Positions 11,270 through 21,870 of a DNA stretch of 64,000 bases are shown one piece after another. Every line of letters starts with the position of its first letter. The first letter of the stretch is position 1. The translations under genes and the position numbers were made by a program. Source of the stretch: Glossina fuscipes (Eukaryota > Arthropoda > Insecta > Diptera > Glossinidae); assembly GCF_014805625.2 (NCBI RefSeq), contig NW_023998456.1, positions 3,290,324-3,354,323 of the forward strand. Direction: 5' to 3'. A model generated the notes under the pieces. That model was not told where the DNA came from, did no database searches, and saw only the letters and a list, made by a program, of their open reading frames with translations.

Positions 11270-12130
11270 AACTGTTACCGAAGACCTTGAAATACTTTTA
11301 GAAGCTTGTGGTGAAGCTGCTCCATCATATGTCAATTGTCGTGTTTTCTTTTCAACGATTTTCATATCAATGACACAGAATAGCCTGGAGAATCAAAAAG
11401 TGTTCGAAGACAATGAATTGCACGACATATTGGACGAAAACTCAGCTCAAACTCTCAAACAAGTTTGGAACAGCTTCACGCATGGTGAATTGACCTGCAA
11501 AGTTCCGAAAGGAGGGAAAATGGCTACCATACGAATTGACTGAAAATGCCATTTCGAACTCTTTGAACTTCGCCGTTTTATTACTTTGCAGGCAAAGGAA
11601 GAAGAATCTGTTGTGGTGCGGCCTAATGTGACAGGTGATTAAAAACGGATCCACAACCCAGTCACAAAAAGTCATGTGTTAGTCCAGGAGAGCTCTCCAA
11701 ATCGGCACCGAAGCGGAATATTCATGGCCATAAAGTGTTACTATCAACGAGGTGAAATATATAACAAGCTGCTAAAACGGATGTCAATTGAAAGAATGGA
11801 ACCATATATTGTTCCAAAAAGGGGAAAAAAATGATTAACAGGCATAAAATCATCCGCCCTGTATGATAACGACATGTTGCAATAGTTGTCAAGGATACAC
11901 TGTTCCAGCTCGAATGGGAAGTTCTGCCACGCCTAGCATACTCACAAAATAGAGACACTTCTGATTACCACTTGTCGATTGTGACGCAAATTGGTTTGGC
12001 TGCTACGCAATTTCAAAATTCTGGAGAAGTGTGAAAATGAAGCGAAGATTCAGAAAGACGGGAAAATGTTGAAGAAAATGATGAAAAATATTTTGATTAA
12101 CGAATTTTTCCTCAGTAAATGCCTCTTTCA
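11270..12130 (+). mobile_element. Decayed mariner transposon, transposase pseudogene
   Basis: Reading the plus strand through several frameshifts and stops gives a recognisable Tc1/mariner transposase. The N-terminal part has GEAAPSYVNCRVFFSTI followed by EDNELHDILDENSAQTL, matching the helix-turn-helix and the LLDEDS-type segment. The middle has VTGD followed by stop (normally VTGDEKW) and NIHGHKVLL. The C-terminal part has VVKDTLFQLEWEVLP, then LAYSQNRDTSDYHL, matching the HPAYSPDLAPSDYHL block that carries the last catalytic aspartate. Frames break at least four times and the central catalytic region is damaged, so it cannot make transposase. I could not identify terminal inverted repeats. 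All assignments are motif-based. Confidence 0.8.
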
Positions 12131-12205
12131 AGTGAAAAAATGATTAATATACATGCAAACGCCTAATATTTTTTTCTGCTGGGGTAGGTCATAAAGCGCT
12201 ATTTA

Positions 12206-12249
12206 AACTTTATACTGTCGCTCTATGGAAACGACGATAATAAAAATAA
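12206..12249 (+). repeat. Short direct repeat, copy 1
   Basis: AACTTTATACTGTCGCTCTA and the bases up to about 12249 recur with few changes at 12641-12685. The core is TATGGAARCGACGATAATAA. A weaker relative lies at about 41709-41738 (GCTGTATGGAACGAGCATGA). The origin is unknown. Confidence 0.6.
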
Positions 12250-12640
12250 CCTTTTTTTTTTTTTTTTGTTTGATGCTTGGCTTAAAGGTATTTTGCCATA
12301 GCATCCCCTTTTTAACAAGTCATTTACAAGAAGCACTACCCCAACACGTCATATGATAAAGTTGACTCTTGTTATATAAATGGTGCAAATAGTATCGTTT
12401 CCTGTTTTCGACAAAACAATAATAACAACCCTTCTTTACAATGATATCTGACATGTGGAATAAATCTCAAAAAACTTTCCGGTGTGGGTGCAGGATTGTT
12501 GCTAGTCCTTCACTAATTCGAAGATTCGATAAATTCCCACTAATTTCTGCTTATTGTTTAACGTAATTAATTTTATTCTTACGTCGCCTAACTTCCCGAA
12601 TCCTTAGGAAAGCTTCCTGCTCTTTCCTATTCCTAAATCC

Positions 12641-12685
12641 AACTTTATGCTGTCGTTCTATGGAAGCGACGATAATAAAAATAAA
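12641..12685 (+). repeat. Short direct repeat, copy 2
   Basis: Second copy of the element at 12206-12249, offset 435 bases, with about three or four substitutions over 44 bases. The segment between the copies contains no feature I recognise. A minus-strand frame of 88 codons (12817-12551) reads through this copy and has no known motif. Confidence 0.6.
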
Positions 12686-12689
12686 CTTC

Positions 12690-13077
12690 ACTTTTTGGTC
12701 TTCCGAAACGATTTGGTGAACTTTTGTTATTTTTTCTGGAACAACTGCCAAGTTCGAGCGAGCACAGCGTTCAACGTTCATCGTGTGTCCTTGTACGGCT
12801 GCGTTTGAATTCGGCAATTCACTTCTTTACCCTTTGTCTCTATGGAGTAGATTCCAAATAGCACTTGTGAAGCCATTGCTTCGCTTCGACTTTTTTTTTC
12901 CCCCATTAAAAAGCAATGTTTTATCAATACACGAAAATTATTCCGTTAAGTGTGAGAAATCGAGGTCATTACTCTCTTAAAGCGATAGAAGTTAGTGCGA
13001 ACTGATGATAGTCGGCTGGTTTCTATTGGACACACAAACAGATGTAATAGATAAAATAATTTATTACCCTATTTTTC
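12690..13077. other. Intergenic, no feature recognised
   Basis: Holds only the upstream part of the uncharacterised minus-strand frame 12817-12551 and AT-rich sequence. Nothing else is supported. Confidence 0.35.
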
Positions 13078-13510
13078 TGATTATTATTATTATTATTATT
13101 TTAATTTTAGACTAATGAATTGAATTCTTAGACTAAAAAAAGAGACATTGAGCACTAGCAACACAGGCTATCGGCTCTAATTTAAATAAATGGATATTAG
13201 ATAATAAGCTTAGTAGTATTAATAAAGTAAAATATTGAATTGATATTCTGTTCTGAAGCTGATTGTAGAATGTTCAAAGGGTTAATCGTTCCAAATGCAA
13301 TACTTCTAGTCAAGGAAAAGTTGAGGCAGTCGCAGAGAATGTGCTTTATAGTAAGAGTTTGTCCACAACAGCAGATTGGGGGAGAAGACTTCTTCAGGAT
13401 CCATTGGTGAGTTGAAATTGTATGACCAAGGCGAATTCTCGAAAATGTTTGGATCTTGGTTTTCTCAACATTTGTTGGATATAGAGGTGGAGTTAATTGC
13501 GGGTTAATGC
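13078..13510 (-). mobile_element. 3' end of a non-LTR retrotransposon (RNase H tail, TAA repeats)
   Basis: On the minus strand the sequence reads VEKTKIQTFSRIRLGHTIST, then a cysteine/histidine cluster ICCCGQTLTIKHILCDC, matching the end of ORF2 in RNase H-bearing LINEs (the R-x-R-x-GHT segment followed by a C-C-H-C motif). After the frame ends, an AT-rich 3' UTR runs to a (TAA)n tract, seen on plus as TTA repeats at 13078-13102. Such TAA tails are typical of the I clade. The copy is 5'-truncated near 13510, as usual for LINE insertions. The tail resembles that of the SINE at 3.64-3.81 kb. Confidence 0.7.
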
Positions 13511-13639
13511 AAGAGTAGTGTTGATGATGGTATTGTAAATTTCCTTCTGCAATTTTCTCTTTAACTTTTTTTTCTTACTTTCAGAATTTGTTAAGAAATA
13601 ACATTTCAAAAATAGAATTCCTAGAATCTCAAAGTAAGA

Positions 13640-14015
13640 AATAAGTATAAATTGTTTAGCGGTACCTTGGACTTGTGCTTCGAATTTCGTCGAGGTATTT
13701 TACAAAGGCTCTATGCGGGAGAGTACAATATTTCTGATTGCCAAAGTGCTTAAGGACCCCGCCGATTTTGGATCAATTTCTATTCCGCCAGTCTTCCAAG
13801 CGACCAGTATGTGTGTTGCATCTCTGTCATTGTATCTCACCGAGCCTGTTAGAACCATCCCCAGTGCGTGTAAACGATCTGCATTATTTTCTCTTCTCAC
13901 CTCCAAGGCGTTTAATTCACAAAACCATGGTACTTTGAATAAAAAACATGAAGATCAGATTAATTTTTCTTATGCGGTTTCCAAACTTGTATCCTCTACC
14001 TATCCTCTATAACAG
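13640..14015. other. Stretch open on both strands, unidentified coding remnant
   Basis: Between about 13700 and 14010 both strands have open frames with protein-like composition (99 codons on plus from 13713; about 70 on minus ending 13700). The minus-strand product has a C-terminal run SAGSLSTLAIRNIVLSRIEPL-like that vaguely recalls a SOCS box (L-x-x-L-x-R-x-x-I-R), but I would not assign it. It may be an old exon or transposon segment. Its composition is clearly less AT-rich than the surroundings. Confidence 0.25.
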
Positions 14016-15547
14016 GCTGCAATTTGTTGATTTTACGAGAGCTAAATCGAATTATCTTCCTCTTTATTTTTTTTATTATTTTTCAACAACGGTTGGCCCT
14101 GGAATCACTCCTATTCAAACGAGCGATCCACACCTGCAGGAAACTGGCCTTTACTGTTGCTCTATATTAATTTATATAATTTATATTTAAATATAAATAG
14201 CTTTATTTATATAGTAGCTTTATTGATTAATTAAAAATGGTTTAATTAATATATATATAAAAATATATATGAAAGAAATTGCTATTCTTTTTAATGTTTC
14301 CCTTATTGTTTCCGATTCTTCTTCTTTGGCTTGGTCGCTTTGGTTCTATTTTCCGTTCAGTTTTTCAAACGAAGAGGATTCTGCAGAAGCGGCAGTATCC
14401 ACCGTGGAAATTTATTTGGGTACGCGCTCTTCTTGCGGTGGTCCAAGAGGTCAAAGTCAAATCCTCCGCACATGAACTCATTCGTGCGTCAGAGTCAAAT
14501 CTTCCGCACATAACATACATCGTCGAACATCCTGATTGGGACACTGAACGCAGTAATTATATAACTTAATGCAATGCCCATTAAAAAAATTTACTAATAC
14601 ACGTTAACGATATATCAGCGCATATTAGAGCTAAAGCTTTACGAATATGGCAACATAGACTATGGCAATTTAGACTTTCTTCATTTCTATAATTGGTTAT
14701 CTGACATTAAAACAAATTATATTTCTTGACACCGTTTATCAGCAATAACATGAAATACAGTCAAGAATTATCATAACGTAAATAGAAGGAAAGGAAGAGC
14801 CCTTTTACGAATTGAGACTTTGAAGCGACGGTCAAAAGCAGAAGAAGGTTTGTTTCCAAAAACAGTGAAATGAAAACGAAGAATACTTATAACAGGCATC
14901 TTTTTTTACAGCCCGACGAAGACTTTCAGTTACTGGAAATATCGTGGTATAGTACATGCGAAGCAAAACTGTAGCTCGTAATCATCTTCCAAAATTTCGT
15001 CGTCGTTTTGCTTTTCTAACTAAAATAGTTTCCACGAAGTTCTATCAAAACATAGGGGAATAGACTTCGTCATAACTATTTGGTCTTGTCTTGTCCAAGT
15101 TGCGATCTTGAGCGTGCAACACTCTCTGTCAAAGCTTTCTAAATTGAAGAATATGTACCACCAAAGTACCAAAGTATGAAGGCACTTTGGTTTTGTGTTA
15201 ATTCATAATTTACGATCGAGTACGCTTTGGTACTAAAAAATTTTGCGAAGTTTACTTTACTCAATCAAATAAACAAGAAAAAATTGAATTGAAATTTTCC
15301 AAATTTTTCAGATATTTGATGTGATCGTACTGTCCATCGTGAATACGTCTTCTTTTACAGTTACCTTAGGTAAATTACAAAAAAAGTACAAGGAGGAAGT
15401 GTCTAAGGCGCACAATAGCTTGGCACGTTTGGATTTCATTTAGTTACATCAGTCCCTACCTAAACCCAAAATTATCATCAACGGCTCTAATAACGATTAC
15501 GGATCTAATTTTAATGTAACCGGTCCAATCCATTTTCAAACAAACCA

Positions 15548-15585
<38 letters not shown>

Positions 15586-15780
15586 AAATAGTATTACGTT
15601 TTAGACCTCCTTTCAGATCATAAACAAGTACAAAGATAAATAATACATAATTTTCATCGTGGAAAGAGTACCTAATCTTGTACATGTTTGAGGCATAGCT
15701 TTCCGCACACATAAATATTTCTTTTTAACACACCAGCTACTCCAAAAACTATTTTGGAAAAATCTTGAGCAAATCATTTA
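14016..15780. other. Intergenic with AAT microsatellite, no gene recognised
   Basis: Contains an AT-rich palindromic patch at 14180-14270, three overlapping unassigned frames at 14270-14570, and a (AAT)n microsatellite at about 15547-15584. No family motif was seen. Confidence 0.4.
15547..15584 (+). repeat. (AAT)n microsatellite
   Basis: About twelve AAT units in a row. In this window TAA/AAT runs also mark the 3' ends of a LINE and a SINE, so this could be the tail of an otherwise unrecognisable insertion. Confidence 0.85.
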
Positions 15781-15844
15781 TCTGCAGTTGTGGCGGCCGA
15801 GTCTATGAAAAACGCAAGAAATGCTATTTTTGAAAACCTCAGAG

Positions 15845-16440
15845 GCCACGCCCGTTCCCATTGGACAACGGATCTCTAGACAACGTAGTGCAACCGCAGA
15901 CAGCTAACGTAAATCCATTTATACCAGAAAGTAAGTTCATCGCAGAACTTTAATGTATAAAGTGGTAACGCACATTGTTTCATAGGTTTGATGGCTCACT
16001 AATGGTTCGCTACTATCGTCGTTGGTAGCCAACTCTACATCATATTGAAAGCCTGTTTCCGTTACATCGATTAACTTCTTTGATTCAGAGCATCTCAAAC
16101 AAATTCCCTTCTGTTTAGCATTTACTGCGGCAAGAATAATTTACGCAATTAATTAAAGTATTGGATCGTTCGAGTAAGTATGAGCAATAAAGGAAAAAAT
16201 ATCCGTTTTAACACGGTGTCCTTGTTTCTTTTCAGAAAACGGGCTTTGAATAAAGTATGGGCTCACGCTATTATTCAATGGCGATAGCTTGCAATCTCTT
16301 GCAGGAACGTTCGCTGGTCGAATCTGAACTGAAACTATTACTATTACTAGCAGCCCAAAGACTACGTTCCAATGATTTAGTTCACATGGATTTAAAATCA
16401 GAAAATATCGTCTTCCCAAAAATACCTGCAGCGCGTAAAT
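15845..16440 (+). pseudogene. Wee1-like kinase pseudogene
   Basis: Three collinear fragments match Wee1 tyrosine kinases. At 15860-15950 a frame ends ANVNPFIPES, like the NxNPFTPxS motif before the kinase domain. At about 16236-16280 another frame reads RALNKVWAHAIIQW, matching the ALxEVWAHAVLG helix. At about 16290-16430 a third frame reads VESELKLLLLLAAQRLR and then LVHMDLKSENIVF, matching the ELK...LLxQVxxGLR helix and the catalytic loop HMDIKPxNIF. Between the last two, about 25 residues normally carrying YFSAWAEDDHML are missing. Stops and frame changes separate the parts. The P-loop and DFG region are not found. It is clearly dead. A possible C-terminal piece (SLLEHPIINMDKS, near 17690) is less certain. 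It could be a processed copy or a decayed duplicate. Confidence 0.65.
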
Positions 16441-16452
16441 CGCCAATGCCCC

Positions 16453-16490
16453 CGAATATGGGTTCGATACCCCATTCGAACCCATATTCG
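16453..16490. repeat. Perfect 15-bp inverted repeat (hairpin)
   Basis: CGAATATGGGTTCGA at 16453-16467 and its exact complement at 16476-16490, separated by 8 bases. A weaker outer match (AATCGCC at about 16438, GGCGATT at about 16496) extends the arms. It lies at the 3' edge of the Wee1-like fragment. Confidence 0.9.
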
Positions 16491-16499
16491 ATGGGCGAT

Positions 16500-18740
16500 T
16501 CTAAATTGCTTTTATATATATATATATATATAGCTATTGGAGCATTTATTCCGTTATCGTTTTGTTTGTGTAAACTTTAATTTAACGAAACGTTAAATTC
16601 CTAGTAACAAATCGCCGCGTTCTCCACATTTGTTCTGTACTATCTCTTATTTATTTTCATATATCGAAATTGTTTTCCCTTTTTATTCTTTTCTTGCTAG
16701 ATTAACTGTACATTAATTATAATATTAAACTTGCATAAGAGTAGTGTTAAGTTTTGAGCCTTTTTTTGATTTTTTTCTTTTTCTTTTCCTTTTTTGAACT
16801 TTGTTTTCAGGTACTTAGTACAGCGCAGAGTAGGAAAACATAGAAAATAATAATTGTAACACTTTTCTATTCATATGAATTTGAATTTAGAAACCATAGA
16901 CCGATGAATTGGTTTTAGTTTTGCCATTTAGCCTACTTTATGAAGTAACTTTTTTACAATCAAATGCGAAGTATATCGAAATGTTCACAGTATTTTTTTT
17001 TATTCTTTTTTTTTTTTGCGTTAAGTATTTATGAATTAATGACAAATGACGGTTACGGTGACTATTAATTTAGTTTATAAATAAACACTGTTCTTTGGCA
17101 ATTAAGAAATTTAATTTCCTAGCTTTTCTTCTATCAAGACCATGTAAGAGTTTTTATTATTAAATTGTAAATATTTATGTACTATGCCGTTATTATTTTT
17201 TAAATAAATATTTATAATATTAAAACAGAGAAAAAGAAATAGAAAAAAACCTTAAATTCGAAATCGTCATGAAATTAAAGCAAACGCAATGATAATGAAG
17301 GGGCAAAAAAACTGGAATGCGCCATAAACATTATATACATATATATTACAAATCATTTTGCTAACAAAATTTGTGCCATAAAATAGTCATGCTCTACTTG
17401 AATATGAATATGCCGCGGCAGAAGCTTTAATGGGTCCGGAAAATGAAGCTACCCATTCATCGCCGGCAACTGCAGTCTGTGGCCTCAGTGGCATTTTCTT
17501 GCATGGCCCTCCCCATGTTTGCTTAAAGGGCTATCTGTTTGTTGTCACTGCATTTTTTTTAATTTGTATTTTTATGTCGCCCACTCCTGAAAATGATAGT
17601 ATAAATGTAAGCAATAAAGCACTAATAAAACTTTTTGATAACTTACTTCCCGCACTTCTTCGAATCAATGAATTTAGTTTCGTTGCTGGAGCATCCCATA
17701 ATCAACATGGATAAAAGTAATATTTCTTTGCAGACTGCACTTAGACTCTTCAAGACTTCTCCCATTCATGATTTCGTTTCTTTAAATATTTTACATGAAT
17801 ACCAACCGTCAGGCCGTCAGGCGGATAATAAAATGATCAATTTAATTTTCTAGATTTTGTGAAGCATAAAAAATTTGTAAAGATATTTTGAAAACTCTCG
17901 ACTTTACAATGAGACGAACATTTCGGTTTCCCTCTGTCCTTTTCGCCAACGCATACATTTTGCAGTGATTTTCCGAAAGACTAACTATGCAGTATGATGC
18001 AGTTATCGCTTGTAGTGGAGACGTTCGCCAGTTGGAAAGACATTTAAGCATAAGAGGCTACTGATGGAATTTTTGAGGCACATGTTTTTGCATGTTTTTG
18101 CTGTGATGGTCGACTATGCGCATAAATAGCCGTGAGCGGCTGAGTCTACATATTTTCTTTGTACACACGAATGATCAAATGTCTTATTGATATTTGAATA
18201 ATCGCTTACCAAAACTTAAATAAGAAGAACCGCAAACGAAGAAATCTTATCGCGAGCGTGAATTTTAATGAAAAATCTGAATAGTTCGTAGATTATTGAA
18301 GCGTGTACGATTCATCGTTACTCTCACTCTAAATTTTATTTGAAACAGTTAGGAAGAGTTAATTTTAAATAAAAATTTCGAAACAGAAATAAAAGTAAAA
18401 TACTAATGTGCGCAAGTTATACTCTATTTATAAGAAAAAGTTTATATTAAAAAAAACCTTTTCTTTGCATTCCAAATAGAAATTTACCTTTTTGTTAAAA
18501 TAAAACGATTTTCCGTGAGCCTAGTTTGATAGACACTATTGATATGTTGTCTATTTTTATTGATTTCCGGATATAGCTTACAAACATTTGTACAAAATTT
18601 ACCCTTTCTCTCTCAATTGTTTAAATTGCGAGAAGTTTGGACTTGTTTTTGGAAACAAATATGCAAATCAACAGATTAATTTCTAAATTGCAACTTTTTT
18701 CGAATTTAGTCTGGGAACCTGAACGAATCACGTAATTACA
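16500..18740. other. Intergenic, no gene recognised
   Basis: AT-rich, with a TA microsatellite at about 16514-16532. The plus-strand frames 17430-17714 and 17635-17853 overlap each other. The second contains a short stretch that might be the C-terminal lobe of the Wee1-like pseudogene, but this is weak. I see no other gene. Confidence 0.35.
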
Positions 18741-18784
18741 ATTTAATTTTTGGGAGAGAGTTTCAAATCTAATCCTAACACATG

Positions 18785-19055
18785 ATTTTTTGCGAAACCT
18801 ACGCGTAGTGGAGTTTCGATCGGAGTGCATTTAGCAAATTCGGCGGCAAAACGAAAGGCATCGCAACGACGACCCGTCTCATCCATCACGAAAATACGTG
18901 GCACTCGACTATCTGCACAACACTCTATCACATAAAAAGAGATAATATATTTTTCTCTTGGAAAAAGCTGGACAAAGGAAAATAATTAATACATAATTAT
19001 AAAGAGTGAAATATTAAGCGCTGCTTACTCGAAAACCGACCTGTCATGTTGATCA
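18785..19055 (-). other. Possible two-exon 5' end of an unidentified gene
   Basis: On the minus strand an ATG at about 19047 opens the short frame MTGRFS, which runs into a donor (TCGAGTAAGC). About 100 bases further on, an acceptor-like TGATAG precedes a frame reading CCADSRVPRIFVMDETGRRC and then DAFRFAAEFAKCTPIETPLR, where a GTAGGT donor could end the exon. The join is in frame and the peptide looks protein-like, unlike the AT-driven frames nearby. I do not recognise the family and found no convincing later exon downstream. Confidence 0.3.
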
Positions 19056-19480
19056 CCCCATATTAAAACTTCCGCTATACTTCTTAACGATTACTCTCGG
19101 ATGCCGTTGTATTTTTTTCTAAAATACTATATAAATATAACGGTTTTTTGGTTTATTCCAAGCGCCACTAAACCAACCCCACTACGAAGCATTTTTCTTC
19201 CCGAGTTTTTGGGCAACATTCACTAGTTTTTATTTCTATTAATATCGTTTCAATTTTCCCATCTTTCCAAATGCAATTTTATACTTTTAATCCGAAAATG
19301 TTCTTCAAATTAAAGCTGATTATATGCGTATAAATAGAAAATAATTTGGGTTGCGACTAAATTGTTGTTTAGTGCTTTGGAAAATACGTGAACTAAACTT
19401 ATTTAACTTTACAAGTTAGCCTAAAAGTAGACCGCCATTATTTATTTTTTTTTATTATCAAATTAAACAAAACGGTAGCT

Positions 19481-19540
19481 AAATTTTCTGCTATTTGCAG
19501 AACGAACGTAATACTCTATGCTAAATTGTAAAGCCGTCGA
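19481..19540 (+). repeat. Dispersed direct repeat, copy 1
   Basis: Contains AACGAACGTAATACTCTATG and AAGCCGTCG, found again at 20004-20061 with a few changes. Function is unknown; probably remains of an old mobile element. Confidence 0.65.
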
Positions 19541-20003
19541 CAAATTCTCTGCTAATCATTAAAAAACATCTACAGAAATTCTATACAAACAAACAATTTG
19601 GCAATTTGACAACAAAAAGTTGCAACAGTAGTAGAGAATAATGCATATAAATAAATAAAGCATATTGTGAGCATTTCTTCCCTTTTTTAACTTTATTGAA
19701 AATGTTTGGTTATCTTCGTTGTGGCTTGAGGTGCGTTTCTAAAATCCATTATTTCGGACAGTATATAAGAAACGAAGAAAAATGGAAAGATTATTCTCTG
19801 ATTAGACTTAATAACTTGATAAGCCTTCTCTCTCTCCCTGACATACATCTACTATAAATATATAGAAACATATATCATCATCAAAAAGAAGATAAAACTA
19901 AAAAGAAATTCTAACAGGACGTATAAGCAATCTCAATTATTAGGCACAATTAATTAATTACAATTAATGAATACACCTAAAGGTAGGCAAGCAAAATTAA
20001 ATT

Positions 20004-20061
20004 AAATTCTCTGCTATTGGAGAACGAACGTAATACTCTATGCTAATTTGCAAAGCCGTCG
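20004..20061 (+). repeat. Dispersed direct repeat, copy 2
   Basis: Second copy of the element at 19481-19540, offset 523 bases. The shared core is about 55 bases with roughly five mismatches. Confidence 0.65.
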
Positions 20062-20803
20062 GCGTATGTTCCGCACAGAGTTATTTTTAACATGACATTA
20101 ATACTGGGATGTTAATACTCATCAGCAACAAATTTGTCTTTGCATCTAAGCAAAATCAAGGAGTATGTGTCTGAAAACGACTAAAATCCAAAAAATTTTT
20201 AATTTAAAGTAAATAAAAGCTAAGAAAAACTCTCCCGGCAACATTTTTATTTTGTTTATTTTTCTATGGCATATGTTTCACCCTGCTGCATGAAATTTTT
20301 TACTGGAAACACCTGTAGCATATCAGATTCTCTGGTTAGATAAATTTTCTTTGATGTATACAAAAACTAAATAAAACGAAAATTTGAAAATTTGGCAAAT
20401 ATCAATTTATTTATTTATTTTACTTTGGCATTTTTAAAAGTTTACAATATAGATGTATTTTTTTATACTTTATGGTACGGGATAATATTGTTTAACACTT
20501 TTATTAACCTTATATTTAGTGACTAACCTTAGTGCCACTGATAAAAATTGACAAGAGCTTTTCTTTTTATCAAATATCTTGTACTTTATTCACTAATTGA
20601 GAAAAACCTCGATTATTTACATTGCCTTTTGTTTTTAGGTATTAATAGGAGCATGCAAGCTTCAGGCCCACTATGACAAGTTGACATTAGTATTGGATCC
20701 CGATTACCTTATCAATGGCTTAATTCTAAGTATGTAATGTTAAGAAATGCGAAATCACAGATTCTTAAAAGTGTAACGCTACTTTAATGATTTATGGTAA
20801 TAT
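20062..20803. other. 3' flank of Hen1
   Basis: AT-rich, no gene seen. A TTTATT at 20585-20590 on plus would serve as a minus-strand AATAAA polyadenylation signal for Hen1. Confidence 0.35.
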
Positions 20804-21870
20804 TTAATCCCAACATTCTTCGCTATCATCTTTAGCATTTTCGATATTAAAAGCTGTACTGGCGGCGTCTCCATTGCCGCATTGATTGTTATATTCATTA
20901 TTCAATTCCAGATTGAGATCATTCAGCTCATAACACAGTCCATGATCATCATCATCATCATCATCATATTCGGGCATTATTATAAAATTACCTTCCACTT
21001 GTATATTATGATTGCGCAAAATATCCAACAATTCTTCTTGACTAACGTTCTCTTTCCTTGCAAAATCCATCAATTGCAGCCATGGCAACTGATAAATGTG
21101 ACGATCCACATTGAAATATATTGTTGCATACCTATATCGGTTTATAAAATATTGTACTTCACACCAAATCTTTTCATCTTGCGTACGCTCGTCTTTATAG
21201 TACGGAAAATCTACAGTGTAAATTTCTTTGTATTTGACACCAGAAAGCGGTAAGCTTTGCCCGTTTAAGTCCGTGGCTAAAGGCTTTTTAATTAAATCGT
21301 TGCGTGCAAATAACGCCATTTGAGTAGCGAACCCTACATCTTCTACATCCCTCTTCTCGTCTGGAGGGTTGCCCAAACCTAGAAATGCCACGCTATAGTT
21401 AGGATAACGATGACAAATATTATCAGTCCAAGCCCTAAACTCTGCACGAGACCATTCAAATTTGTGATCGAAATGACGAAAACCGTTACCCAATAGCGAA
21501 TCGAAAAAGACATTGAATTCGGAATTTGGTGTTGAAAATATAGCCAATTTGGGTTGCACAAATCCGAATATGTTCTCTGGAACCTTTTCCAAAACATCGG
21601 CATGCAAATGTTCAATGCTAAAATTATTATATAAGAATAGAATTAAACTATTGTTCTGTAAATTATAAAATAGGAACAGATTAATTATATGAAGACCTAC
21701 ATTTCTAGACCGATTACTACGTCCACATTACGCAATTGTTCAACTGAATCTGTGATACTGCCTTTCAGTACTTCTATACGCAGAGGCTCTTCTCGTTTAT
21801 GCAAATAATCTGATACAAGTGGGACAGCTCTCTGCTGAAAAACTGATAACACTTTCTCATCTATATCAAC
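20804..21870 (-). CDS. Hen1: Hen1 small-RNA 2'-O-methyltransferase, exons 3 and 4
   Basis: Exon 3 is 21870-21701 (acceptor TTTCAACAG, donor GTAGGT) and exon 4 is 21617-20804 (acceptor TTTTAG, stop TAA). Joined to exons 1-2 at 34.0-34.3 kb they give about 405 residues; Drosophila Hen1 (Pimet) has about 390. Exon 3 begins with VDID (residues 79-82), the acidic post-motif I that binds S-adenosylmethionine. The metal-binding ExxEH motif (E134-I-I-E137-H138) is split by the exon 3/4 intron. Exon 4 supplies FSTPN and then RHFDHKFEW (182-190), whose histidine completes the metal site. The family adds a methyl group to the 2'-OH of the 3' end of piRNAs and Ago2-bound siRNAs, protecting them from decay. 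All catalytic residues are present. The C-terminus has an aspartate run (about seven) encoded by GAT repeats, which is not part of the fold. Confidence 0.93.

Noticed and set aside
16257..16580. Functional short kinase
   Set aside because: It lacks the ATP-binding lobe and DFG motif and ends in TA microsatellite translation; it is a fragment of a Wee1-like pseudogene.
20882..21253. 123-codon plus-strand open frame
   Set aside because: Antisense to Hen1 exon 4. Its isoleucine run is the complement of the GAT repeat encoding the Hen1 aspartate tract, and it has no family motif.
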